Source of the DNA: JALXCG01 sp026991065 [NCBI: Gemmatimonadota bacterium]
Lineage (GTDB): Bacteria; GCA-2686955
DNA: 5,985 nt
Reading direction: 5' to 3'
Assembly: GCA_026991065.1 (NCBI GenBank)
Contig: JALXCG010000430.1
Span: 1-5,985 of the forward strand
The position numbers and the translations under genes are program-made. Shown here piece after piece: positions 1-5,533 of the stretch (position 1 is its first letter; the number at the start of each line of letters is the position of its first letter). The notes under the pieces are model-generated. The model did no database searches, was not told where the DNA came from, and saw nothing but the letters and a program-made list of their open reading frames with translations.

Positions 1-24
1 GTTGAGGGTGTCCCAGGGAAGTGA
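1..24 (+). CDS. C-terminal end of an unidentified upstream gene (partial)
   Basis: Frame 1 reads seven codons (V-E-G-V-P-G-K) and then a TGA at 22-24. That stop overlaps the GTG start of rsmB in the four-base arrangement GTGA, which is typical of translationally coupled genes in an operon. Seven residues are too few to identify the product. In many bacteria fmt (methionyl-tRNA formyltransferase) sits directly or nearly upstream of rsmB, so it is one candidate by position only. Another upstream frame also stops at 3-5, so the assignment of the true upstream reading frame is an inference from the overlap. Confidence 0.4.
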   Translation, partial: VEGVPGK

Positions 25-1400
25 ACTCCGCAGCCAGCCCCTCCAGGACACATCCCGGTCGACGGGATGTCCGAGAAACGGTAGTCCGCCTGCTGAATGC
101 ATGGGAGCGAGGCGAAGGCTATGTGGACCACTTGCTTGATGCTGGTCTACAGCAGATCGATCCGGGCGATCGTGCTTTGGCGCGCGAACTCACCTATGGT
201 GTTGTGAGGCGCCGGCGTTGGCTCGATCACGTCCTGCGGCTGCGCTGCCGGCACGATCCGCGGTCACTGCCGATGGCTGTGCGCAACATCCTGCGTCTCG
301 GCATCTACCAGTTGCTCTATCTTGATCGGGTGCCGGACGCACTGGTTGTGGACGCGGCGGTGCGCCAGATCCACGATCGAAAGGGGGGACGCCGGCGGGC
401 AGGCTTTGTCAATGCCGTGCTGCGCGGGGTAGCGCGCGACGGAGCACCGGCAGCGCCTTCGGGGACTCCGGAAGCACTGGCTCTGCAGCATTCGCACCCC
501 GACTGGTTGGTGCATCGCTGGCGACGTGAGTTCGGTGATCGCATGACCGGGCAGATGCTGGAGTGGCACAACCAGGTTCCACCGACAGTTCTCGCCCCCA
601 ACCCGCTGCGAATGGGAAGCAACGACGATCTCGCCAGCCTCTTGCGGGAGGAAGGTATCTCGACCCGACCTTCGACTCTGGTCGATGGCTATCTCGTCGC
701 GGATCGGGTTCAGAGCCTCACGGCGCTGCGCACATTTCAAGCGGGGCAGTTTTTCATCCAGGATGAGTCCGCAGGTCTCCTGGTGAGGGCGACGTCCTGG
801 ACTCGTGGGCCGGTCTTCGATCTCTGTGCCGCCCCGGGTGGCAAGACCCTGGCGATTGCCATCGAATCGGGAGATCGGTTCCCGATAATCGCTTTGGACC
901 GAAGCCGTCGGCGGGTTGATCGCATTGTCCAAAACGTGCGTCGCCTCCAACTTCGGTTCGTTCAGCCCGTGGTTGGCGATGCCCGGAAGGTTCCGCTACG
1001 CGGTCGCGTGCCCGCAGTGCTTGTTGACGCCCCTTGCTCCGGGACCGGCGTGCTGAGGCGCCGGCCCGACCTGCGGTGGCGTCTTGAGCAAGGAGATCTA
1101 CCGAAACTGGTTCGGCTTCAGAGCGAACTGCTCGATGCAGCCGCGGTTCATGTGGCTCCCGGAGGGGAGTTGGTCTACACCACCTGCTCCATGGAAGCAG
1201 AGGAGAACAGCGGAGTCGTGCGCTCCTTCTTGCGCCGGCATCGGGAGTTCGCCGCCATCCCCCCGGTAGCTGAGCGGTTGGTGGAGATTCGGCGCCATCA
1301 CAGTGGCTCGGGTCGGGACCCAGGCGTTCTGGTCCTGCCATCTGCTCACCAGACTGATGGAGGATATGTGGCAGTCTTGCAGCGCAGAGGAAGGAAGTGA
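21..1400 (+). CDS. rsmB: 16S rRNA (cytosine(967)-C5)-methyltransferase RsmB
   Basis: RsmB (also called Sun/Fmu) uses S-adenosylmethionine to methylate C967 (E. coli numbering) of 16S rRNA in the cytoplasm. The 459 residues are close to the family length of about 430-460. An N-terminal NusB-like RNA-binding domain spans about residues 14-140, followed by a linker subdomain and a Rossmann methyltransferase domain from about 255. SAM motif I is DLCAAPGGKT (267-276) and D293 is the likely ribose-binding acid. The two conserved cysteines are both present: C339 in DAPCSGTG (motif IV) and C389 in TTCS (motif VI, the expected nucleophile). QDES (247-250) is also family-typical. GTG at 21 is the only canonical start between the in-frame TGA at 3-5 and the conserved domain. 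It overlaps the upstream stop, and the purine-rich AGGGAA lies only about 2 nt before it, so initiation probably relies on coupling. The next gene starts 3 nt after the stop. Confidence 0.96.
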   Translation: MNSAASPSRTHPGRRDVRETVVRLLNAWERGEGYVDHLLDAGLQQIDPGDRALARELTYGVVRRRRWLDHVLRLRCRHDPRSLPMAVRNILRLGIYQLLYLDRVPDALVVDAAVRQIHDRKGGRRRAGFVNAVLRGVARDGAPAAPSGTPEALALQHSHPDWLVHRWRREFGDRMTGQMLEWHNQVPPTVLAPNPLRMGSNDDLASLLREEGISTRPSTLVDGYLVADRVQSLTALRTFQAGQFFIQDESAGLLVRATSWTRGPVFDLCAAPGGKTLAIAIESGDRFPIIALDRSRRRVDRIVQNVRRLQLRFVQPVVGDARKVPLRGRVPAVLVDAPCSGTGVLRRRPDLRWRLEQGDLPKLVRLQSELLDAAAVHVAPGGELVYTTCSMEAEENSGVVRSFLRRHREFAAIPPVAERLVEIRRHHSGSGRDPGVLVLPSAHQTDGGYVAVLQRRGRK

Positions 1401-1403
1401 TCG

Positions 1404-2120
1404 ATGTCCCGTTTGCTGATCGCCTTGTCAGTCGTCCTGATTGCGTTTCTGGCGGGGTTCTTCATCATCACAGAGTTTCTCCTGCCGCGCATGGTGGGAT
1501 TCGGCGACGAGGTGGCCGTGCCTCTCGTTGTTGGCAAGACGCACCAAGTGGCGATGAAAGAGCTTGAAGCGGTTCGTCTGGATCCTCGGGTGGCATTTGA
1601 AAGGGATGATCCTCAGATCCCCGCGGGCGTAGTCATTGCACAGAATCCGCGCTCCGGGGCGGTTGTAAAGTGGGGGCGGCGAGTTGACCTGACCGTCAGC
1701 CGGGGGACTCGGCTGGCCCTGGTGCCCGCAGTGGTCGGCCACGAGGAGAGGCAGGCTCGCCTGGATCTTGGAGACAGCGGTTTGCGGACCGGCGATGTGC
1801 TGGAATTGCATGATGATGCGGTTGCCACAGGGCGGGTGATTGCGGCCACGCCAAGAGCCGGCACGTCAGTTCCGGAGGGATCCGCAGTGTCACTCCTGGT
1901 CAGTGCGGGGCCTCCGGGAGAGGGGGCTTTGATCATGCCCGGTCTGATTGGACGATCCTATGACTCTGTGCAGCGAGCGCTTGCGGCACGTGGCTTTGTT
2001 GTCGAGCGGGCGCGCTACATCGGTGGCGGTCTGGGAGTCGAACGGGTTACTGAACAAACGCCTCCGGCGGGTGCAAAGATCCTGCCGGGAGAGCGCATCG
2101 CATTGGCGGTTGGCGGTTGA
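1404..2120 (+). CDS. Membrane-anchored protein with three PASTA repeats, no kinase domain
   Basis: This 238-residue protein starts with one basic residue (R3) and a hydrophobic stretch at about residues 4-28, a signal anchor that should leave the C-terminus outside the cytoplasm. The rest is three PASTA-like repeats at about 37-99, 106-167 and 175-237. Each opens with a (V/M)P-x-(V/L)-(V/I)-G element, such as VPAVVG (107-112) and MPGLIG (178-183). Each also carries the PASTA signature of a V-I/T-x2-x-P-x-A/S-G turn: QNPRSG (80-85), ATPRAG (148-153) and QTPPAG (218-223). PASTA domains in serine/threonine kinases and penicillin-binding proteins are associated with peptidoglycan or muropeptide binding. 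No kinase, transpeptidase or other catalytic domain is present. AAGGAAG at 1391-1397 is a good ribosome binding site, 6 nt before ATG 1404, and it lies inside the end of rsmB, implying cotranscription. The function is unproven. An envelope sensor or cell-wall scaffold is inference. Confidence 0.88.
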   Translation: MSRLLIALSVVLIAFLAGFFIITEFLLPRMVGFGDEVAVPLVVGKTHQVAMKELEAVRLDPRVAFERDDPQIPAGVVIAQNPRSGAVVKWGRRVDLTVSRGTRLALVPAVVGHEERQARLDLGDSGLRTGDVLELHDDAVATGRVIAATPRAGTSVPEGSAVSLLVSAGPPGEGALIMPGLIGRSYDSVQRALAARGFVVERARYIGGGLGVERVTEQTPPAGAKILPGERIALAVGG

Positions 2121-2173
2121 ACGATCTCTTCCGGCTGGAATCCACGTGTGAATCACAACGGAATGGTCACCCA

Positions 2174-2836
2174 ATGATCCTTGCTCCCAGTGTTCTTTCT
2201 GCCGATTTTTCTCGTCTGCGTGAAGAGATTCAGGCCGCTGAGTCAGGTGGCGCCCAGAGCTTCCATTGCGATGTGATGGATGGCCACTTTGTGCCGAATC
2301 TCACTTTCGGTCCCATGATTGTGGCAGCGATGCGGAAGCTGACCCCACTGCCGCTGGATGTGCACCTGATGGTCGAGGATGCGGATGGTCTCATCGATTC
2401 CTTTGTCCAGGCCGGGGCGGACGGAATCACTGTGCATGTTGAGGCGTGTCCGCATCTGCACCGAACGTTGTCCAGAATCCAAGCGGCAGGCGTGAAAGCT
2501 GGTATTGCGCTCAATCCTGCGACCCCTCTGGGCACAATCGAGGAGGTGATCGGAATGCTCGATCTGCTTCTGATCATGACCGTCAACCCGGGATTCGGCG
2601 GCCAGGAGTTTATTCCAGCCGGGCTGAACAAACTCGCGCGAGCGGCAAAGATGCGGGAGCGCGCCGGCCTCGAGTTCCTGCTGCAGGTAGATGGTGGCGT
2701 TTCTCCCAGCAATGTGCGCAGCCTTGTCGAATGCGGAGCCGACATCGTCGTTGCCGGCAGCGCGGTCTTTGACGGATCGGATCCCAGTCGAGCTGCAGCG
2801 AAGATTCTGCGGGCTGCTGCCAAGCATGTAGATTGA
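2174..2836 (+). CDS. rpe: Ribulose-phosphate 3-epimerase
   Basis: Rpe interconverts D-ribulose 5-phosphate and D-xylulose 5-phosphate in the pentose phosphate pathway (and the Calvin cycle where present). From ATG 2174 the product has 220 residues, the usual length for this TIM barrel. It begins MILAPSVLSADF, matching the family N-terminus. The four metal ligands are visible: H31 and D33 in HCDVMDGHFVPN, H64 in DVHLMV and D173 in QVDGG. D33 and D173 are also the expected acid/base pair. NPGFGGQ (138-144) and AGSAVF (194-199) supply phosphate-binding loops. The frame stays open upstream to a TTG at 2117 that overlaps the preceding stop, but the extra 19 residues do not resemble the family, so I prefer 2174. 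The ribosome binding site there is weak (GGA about 11 nt upstream). The 53-nt gap after the PASTA gene suggests the same transcript. Confidence 0.97.
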   Translation: MILAPSVLSADFSRLREEIQAAESGGAQSFHCDVMDGHFVPNLTFGPMIVAAMRKLTPLPLDVHLMVEDADGLIDSFVQAGADGITVHVEACPHLHRTLSRIQAAGVKAGIALNPATPLGTIEEVIGMLDLLLIMTVNPGFGGQEFIPAGLNKLARAAKMRERAGLEFLLQVDGGVSPSNVRSLVECGADIVVAGSAVFDGSDPSRAAAKILRAAAKHVD

Positions 2837-2843
2837 TTGAATG

Positions 2844-2873
2844 TTGACTCATGGGGGCAGCGAGATCTAAACT
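2844..2873 (+). promoter_or_regulatory. Possible sigma70-type promoter for the ffh-trmD operon
   Basis: TTGACT (2844-2849) matches the -35 consensus at five of six bases. TAAACT (2868-2873) matches the -10 consensus at four of six, with an 18-nt spacer. Transcription would begin near 2880 and give a leader of about 24 nt before the ffh ATG. The 67-nt gap between rpe and ffh is the only gap in the left half with such a pair, and it separates two blocks found apart in other bacteria. The -10 is imperfect, and a chance match in this locally AT-richer gap is possible. Confidence 0.35.
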
Positions 2874-2903
2874 AACAATTTTTCCTCGTGGAGTTGAGTT
2901 CGA

Positions 2904-4229
2904 ATGTTCGAGAATCTGACGGCTCGCCTGGACGAGACTCTCCGTCGCCTTCGCGGGCAAGGCAAACTCTCGGAGGCAAACATAGCGGAGGCTCTGCGTG
3001 AGGTTCGTCGGGCTTTGCTTGAAGCGGATGTCAACTTCAAGGTTGCTAAGGAGTTTATTGCCGAAGTTCGCGAAGAGGCCATAGGACTGGCCGTCGCGAA
3101 GACCGTGTCTCCCGGCCAACAGTTTGTCAAGATTGTGCACGACCACCTTGTGCAGCTCTTGGGCACGGGTTCGCGGGATATCGCCTTTGCCACGAAACCA
3201 CCTACCCGCGTGCTCGTGGTTGGACTCCAGGGCTCTGGCAAGACGACGCTGGTCGCCAAGCTGGGGCTTCGTTATCGGCAGCAAGGTCGGCGTCCGCTAT
3301 TGGTCGCGTGTGATATTCACAGGCCGGCGGCAATAGATCAGCTTGAAGTGCTCGGCAAGAGTGTCGGAGTGGAGGTTTTCAGAGGAGAAAGCGGAGCTGC
3401 CGCAGAGGAGATTGCACGGGATGCTCTTGATCGTGCCCGTGGCGATGGGTTTGATCCGGTGATTGTTGACACCGCGGGACGGCTCCACATCGACGCCGGG
3501 ATGATGCAGGAGGTCGCTGAAGTCAAGAAGGCGGTCAAGCCGCACGAAGTCTTGTTTGTGGCCGACGCCATGACTGGTCAAGATGCGGTGCAGTCGGCGA
3601 AGGCGTTCGACGAAGCCTTGGGTCTTGATGGCGTGGTCCTCACCAAGATGGATGGGGATGCCCGTGGCGGAGCGGCGATTTCGATCCGCGCGGTTACCGG
3701 AAAACCGATTAAGTTCATCGGTGTGGGGGAAAAGCTGAATGCACTGGAATCATTCCACCCTGACCGGGTAGCATCTCGGATTCTCGGCATGGGCGATGTC
3801 GTTTCTCTCGTCGAAAAGGCGCAAGACGCGGTCGACGAAGAGGAAGCCCTCAAGCTCGCCGAGAAATTGAAGAAACAGGCGTTTACACTTGATGACTTTC
3901 GGACCCAATTGCGCTACTTGCGAAAGATGGGACCGTTGGAACAAATCCTGGGTATGATCCCGGGCCTGGGCTCGAAGATGAAAGGGCTCACGGTTGACGA
4001 AAAGGCGCTCGTGCGAATCGAGGCCATCATTAATTCTATGACCCCGCTGGAGCGTATGAGTCCCAAAGTGATCAATGGGAGTCGGCGCAAACGTATCGCG
4101 CGGGGAAGTGGGACCTCAGTTCAAGAGGTCAATCAATTGCTTCGGCAGTTCACTGAAATGAAAAAAATGCTGAAGCGACTCAAGAGCATGGGCATGGGGC
4201 GTCGGGGCCTGAGCGGGCTTCCTTTCTAA
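2904..4229 (+). CDS. ffh: Signal recognition particle GTPase Ffh (SRP54)
   Basis: Ffh binds 4.5S/SRP RNA and signal sequences on nascent chains. With the receptor FtsY it delivers ribosomes to the inner-membrane translocon. The 441 residues match the family (about 440-450). The N domain (about 1-90) contains the ALLEADVN element (37-44). The G domain (about 100-295) has a P-loop GLQGSGKTT (107-115), DIHRPAA (137-143), DTAGR (189-193), TKMDGDARGG (247-256) and GVGEKL (273-278). The methionine-rich M domain (about 297-441) has the flexible finger-loop region around KMGPLEQILGMIPG (341-354) and the RNA-binding helix element around RRKRIARGSG (394-403). The C-terminus is short. GGAG at 2890-2893 lies 10 nt before ATG 2904. 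H139 occupies the position that is tyrosine in E. coli (DVYRPAA). The 28-nt gap to rpsP supports one transcript. Confidence 0.98.
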   Translation: MFENLTARLDETLRRLRGQGKLSEANIAEALREVRRALLEADVNFKVAKEFIAEVREEAIGLAVAKTVSPGQQFVKIVHDHLVQLLGTGSRDIAFATKPPTRVLVVGLQGSGKTTLVAKLGLRYRQQGRRPLLVACDIHRPAAIDQLEVLGKSVGVEVFRGESGAAAEEIARDALDRARGDGFDPVIVDTAGRLHIDAGMMQEVAEVKKAVKPHEVLFVADAMTGQDAVQSAKAFDEALGLDGVVLTKMDGDARGGAAISIRAVTGKPIKFIGVGEKLNALESFHPDRVASRILGMGDVVSLVEKAQDAVDEEEALKLAEKLKKQAFTLDDFRTQLRYLRKMGPLEQILGMIPGLGSKMKGLTVDEKALVRIEAIINSMTPLERMSPKVINGSRRKRIARGSGTSVQEVNQLLRQFTEMKKMLKRLKSMGMGRRGLSGLPF

Positions 4230-4257
4230 TACCCCTTGCCCGAGAGGAGAGAGTGCA

Positions 4258-4638
4258 TTGGCGGTCAAGATTCGACTCAGCCGACGTGGAGCAAAAAAAC
4301 GTCCATTCTACCGTGTCGTCGTTGCCGATTCGCGTTCCGCACGCGACGGGCGCGTGATTGACACGATCGGATTCTACAATCCGATTTCCGAGACCGAACC
4401 CTATCGCATTGATGGTGAGCGGGCGTTGCACTGGCTCAACGAGGGGGCGGAAGTTACCGACACGGCTCGTTCTGTTCTGCGCCGGGCCGGCGTTATGAAA
4501 GCGTGGCGTGACGGAACTCCCTTGCCCGCCCAGCCGGCGGAGGAAGGTACTTCAGCAGTTGAAGTACCTGTCGCTGTTGCGGAGGAGCCCGCGCAGTCGG
4601 AAGAGAAGAGCGAAGCGCCCGAAGGTGACTCCGAGTAG
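4258..4638 (+). CDS. rpsP: 30S ribosomal protein bS16 with acidic C-terminal extension
   Basis: bS16 is a structural protein of the 30S subunit body and binds early in assembly. Residues 1 to about 85 hold the conserved fold: MAVKIRLSRRG at the start, KKRPFYRVVVADSR (13-26) and the IGFYNP turn (37-42). At 126 residues the protein is about 40 longer than the usual length of roughly 80-90. The surplus (about 90-126) is a low-complexity tail rich in Glu, Ala, Pro and Val that ends EGDSE. The start is TTG at 4258. It is supported by the strong AGGAG at 4245-4249 with 8-nt spacing and by the family N-terminus beginning exactly there. It lies 28 nt after ffh and 112 nt before khpA. A perfect hairpin sequence lies within the tail codons. 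Confidence 0.97.
   Translation: MAVKIRLSRRGAKKRPFYRVVVADSRSARDGRVIDTIGFYNPISETEPYRIDGERALHWLNEGAEVTDTARSVLRRAGVMKAWRDGTPLPAQPAEEGTSAVEVPVAVAEEPAQSEEKSEAPEGDSE
4545..4569. repeat. Perfect 10-bp inverted repeat with 5-nt loop in the rpsP tail
   Basis: AGGTACTTCA (4545-4554) and TGAAGTACCT (4560-4569) are exact reverse complements separated by GCAGT. The transcript would form a compact uninterrupted hairpin about 67 nt before the rpsP stop codon, over codons 96-104 of the acidic tail. No T tract follows, so it does not look like an intrinsic terminator. A role in mRNA stability, pausing or processing is possible but unproven. Chance in low-constraint coding sequence is the alternative. Confidence 0.75.
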
Positions 4639-4750
4639 ATGGTCGTAGGTGCATAGCGGCACGCTCTAAGTCGAACAGTTGTCGTTGATGGTGACTGTCC
4701 AGCCTGGAGCTGCGTGCGCCTTCGCATAGTCCAAGGAATGGAGACTCGTC
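4639..4750 (+). other. rpsP-khpA intergenic spacer (112 nt)
   Basis: This is the longest gap in the window. The only clear signal is the khpA ribosome binding site, TGGAGA at 4739-4744 (GGAG at 4740-4743, 7 nt before ATG 4751). Two tiny open frames (ATG 4639, 5 codons; ATG 4688, 13 codons) have no convincing ribosome binding site. Short pairings such as TGCG/CGCA (4715-4726) are too weak to call a terminator. I see no promoter with both elements at acceptable spacing. Confidence 0.5.
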
Positions 4751-5002
4751 ATGTCCGCGACCCGGGATGATGTACTCGATCTGATAGAGTTCGTTGTTCG
4801 CAGGCTGACCGATTACCCTGATGCTGTCGAAGTCGAGGAGGTCGCGTCGAAGCGCTCTTTGGTGTACGAACTCCGGGTCGACCGCTCAGACATGGGGCGA
4901 ATCATCGGTCGCAACGGACGGACAGTGCGTGCGCTGCGTGACTTGATCGCTTGTGCGACCTATGACTGGGACCAGCGTGTGCAATTGGAGATTGTCGAGT
5001 AG
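4751..5002 (+). CDS. khpA: KH-domain RNA-binding protein KhpA (YlqC family)
   Basis: This 83-residue cytoplasmic protein is essentially one KH RNA-binding domain. The GxxG loop is G53-R54-N55-G56 within GRIIGRNGRT (49-58), flanked by the expected helices, and the C-terminus QVQLEIVE-like strand (here QRVQLEIVE) completes the fold. Family members, formerly annotated as UPF0109/YlqC, lie between rpsP and rimM in many bacteria. In Firmicutes KhpA partners KhpB (Jag/EloR) and is linked to cell elongation and division control, but no khpB is visible in this window. The ATG at 4751 has GGAG 7 nt upstream. The stop is only 2 nt before the rimM start, indicating translational coupling with rimM. Length and motif are normal for the family. 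The RNA targets in this organism cannot be read from the sequence. Confidence 0.94.
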   Translation: MSATRDDVLDLIEFVVRRLTDYPDAVEVEEVASKRSLVYELRVDRSDMGRIIGRNGRTVRALRDLIACATYDWDQRVQLEIVE

Positions 5003-5004
5003 GT

Positions 5005-5520
5005 ATGCGACCGGCACATGCCGAAATCGGCAAGGTCTTGGGGCCGCACGGTGTCAAGGGAGAGGTGCGCGTCGCGATCTTGTCGGACCTGCCGAACCGC
5101 ATCGAGTCTCTCGATCGTGTAGTTCTGCGCTGGCCGGATGGGCGCAAGTGCTGGATGGAATTGGTATCGACGCGTCCGCACAAGCAGGGGCTGTTGGTCT
5201 TCTTTCGCGGCGTAGGCGACCGGAATGCTGCAGAGGAACTCCGCGGTGCGTTCCTGACCGTGCCGGCGGACGAACTCCCTGAACTCCCCAAGGATTCCTA
5301 CTACGTCTTCGACCTGATCGGAAGCAGCGTGCGAACTGAAGGTGGTGAACTCCTGGGCACGGTTGCAGATGTCTTGAGCGCCGCCGGCAACCATGTCCTC
5401 GTGGTAGATGGAACTGCAAGGGGCGAAGTCCTCTTACCTCTGGCTCACCATGTTGTTCGCGACGTCGATCTGCAGGCCAGGGAGATCACCGTACATCTCC
5501 TTCCCGGGCTGCTGGGATAG
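5005..5520 (+). CDS. rimM: Ribosome maturation factor RimM
   Basis: RimM binds uS19 and the head of the pre-30S particle and speeds late 16S rRNA maturation. The 171 residues fit the family length of about 165-185. The N-terminal RimM domain (about 5-90) has the signature IGKVLGPHGVKGEVRV (8-23). The C-terminal PRC-barrel domain (about 95-170) begins after LPKDSYYVFDLIG (94-106) and includes GELLGTVADVL (114-124). It closes with LPLAHHVVRDVDL (144-156) and PGLLG at the end, a typical family terminus. The start lies 2 nt after khpA and has no well-placed strong ribosome binding site (the GGAG at 4987-4990 is 14 nt away), so initiation probably depends on ribosomes finishing khpA. trmD follows 13 nt after the stop, as in the trmD operons of many bacteria. 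Confidence 0.97.
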   Translation: MRPAHAEIGKVLGPHGVKGEVRVAILSDLPNRIESLDRVVLRWPDGRKCWMELVSTRPHKQGLLVFFRGVGDRNAAEELRGAFLTVPADELPELPKDSYYVFDLIGSSVRTEGGELLGTVADVLSAAGNHVLVVDGTARGEVLLPLAHHVVRDVDLQAREITVHLLPGLLG

Positions 5521-5533
5521 TGGCGAGTGACCG

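Noticed and set aside
264-950. 228-residue open frame on the minus strand inside rsmB
   Set aside because: It lies wholly antisense to a confidently identified rsmB, has no recognisable motif, and is the kind of spurious frame that GC-rich coding sequence produces.
205-1063. Repeated TGAGGCGCCGG at about 205-215 and 1053-1063 in rsmB
   Set aside because: Both copies are in the same frame and encode arginine runs (RRR). GC-rich arginine codon use explains the match.
2129-2148. Small palindromes TTCCGGCTGGAA and CACGTG in the gap before rpe
   Set aside because: The stems are only about 4 bp or the site is 6 bp long, with no second copy or flanking promoter, so neither supports an operator or hairpin call.
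2230-2827. Two overlapping minus-strand open frames of about 195 residues inside rpe
   Set aside because: Both are antisense to conserved rpe codons and look low-complexity or random.
2876-2886. TTTTT run between rpe and ffh as a possible intrinsic terminator
   Set aside because: No GC-rich hairpin immediately precedes the T run, so it does not meet the pattern of an intrinsic terminator.
2610-3284. 224-residue minus-strand open frame spanning the end of rpe and start of ffh
   Set aside because: It crosses two well-supported genes and the promoter-like gap, has no family resemblance, and is explained as an antisense shadow.
4688-4729. 13-codon open frame upstream of khpA as a leader peptide
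   Set aside because: There is no ribosome binding site, no run of regulatory codons and no following attenuator hairpin. An open frame this short is expected by chance.
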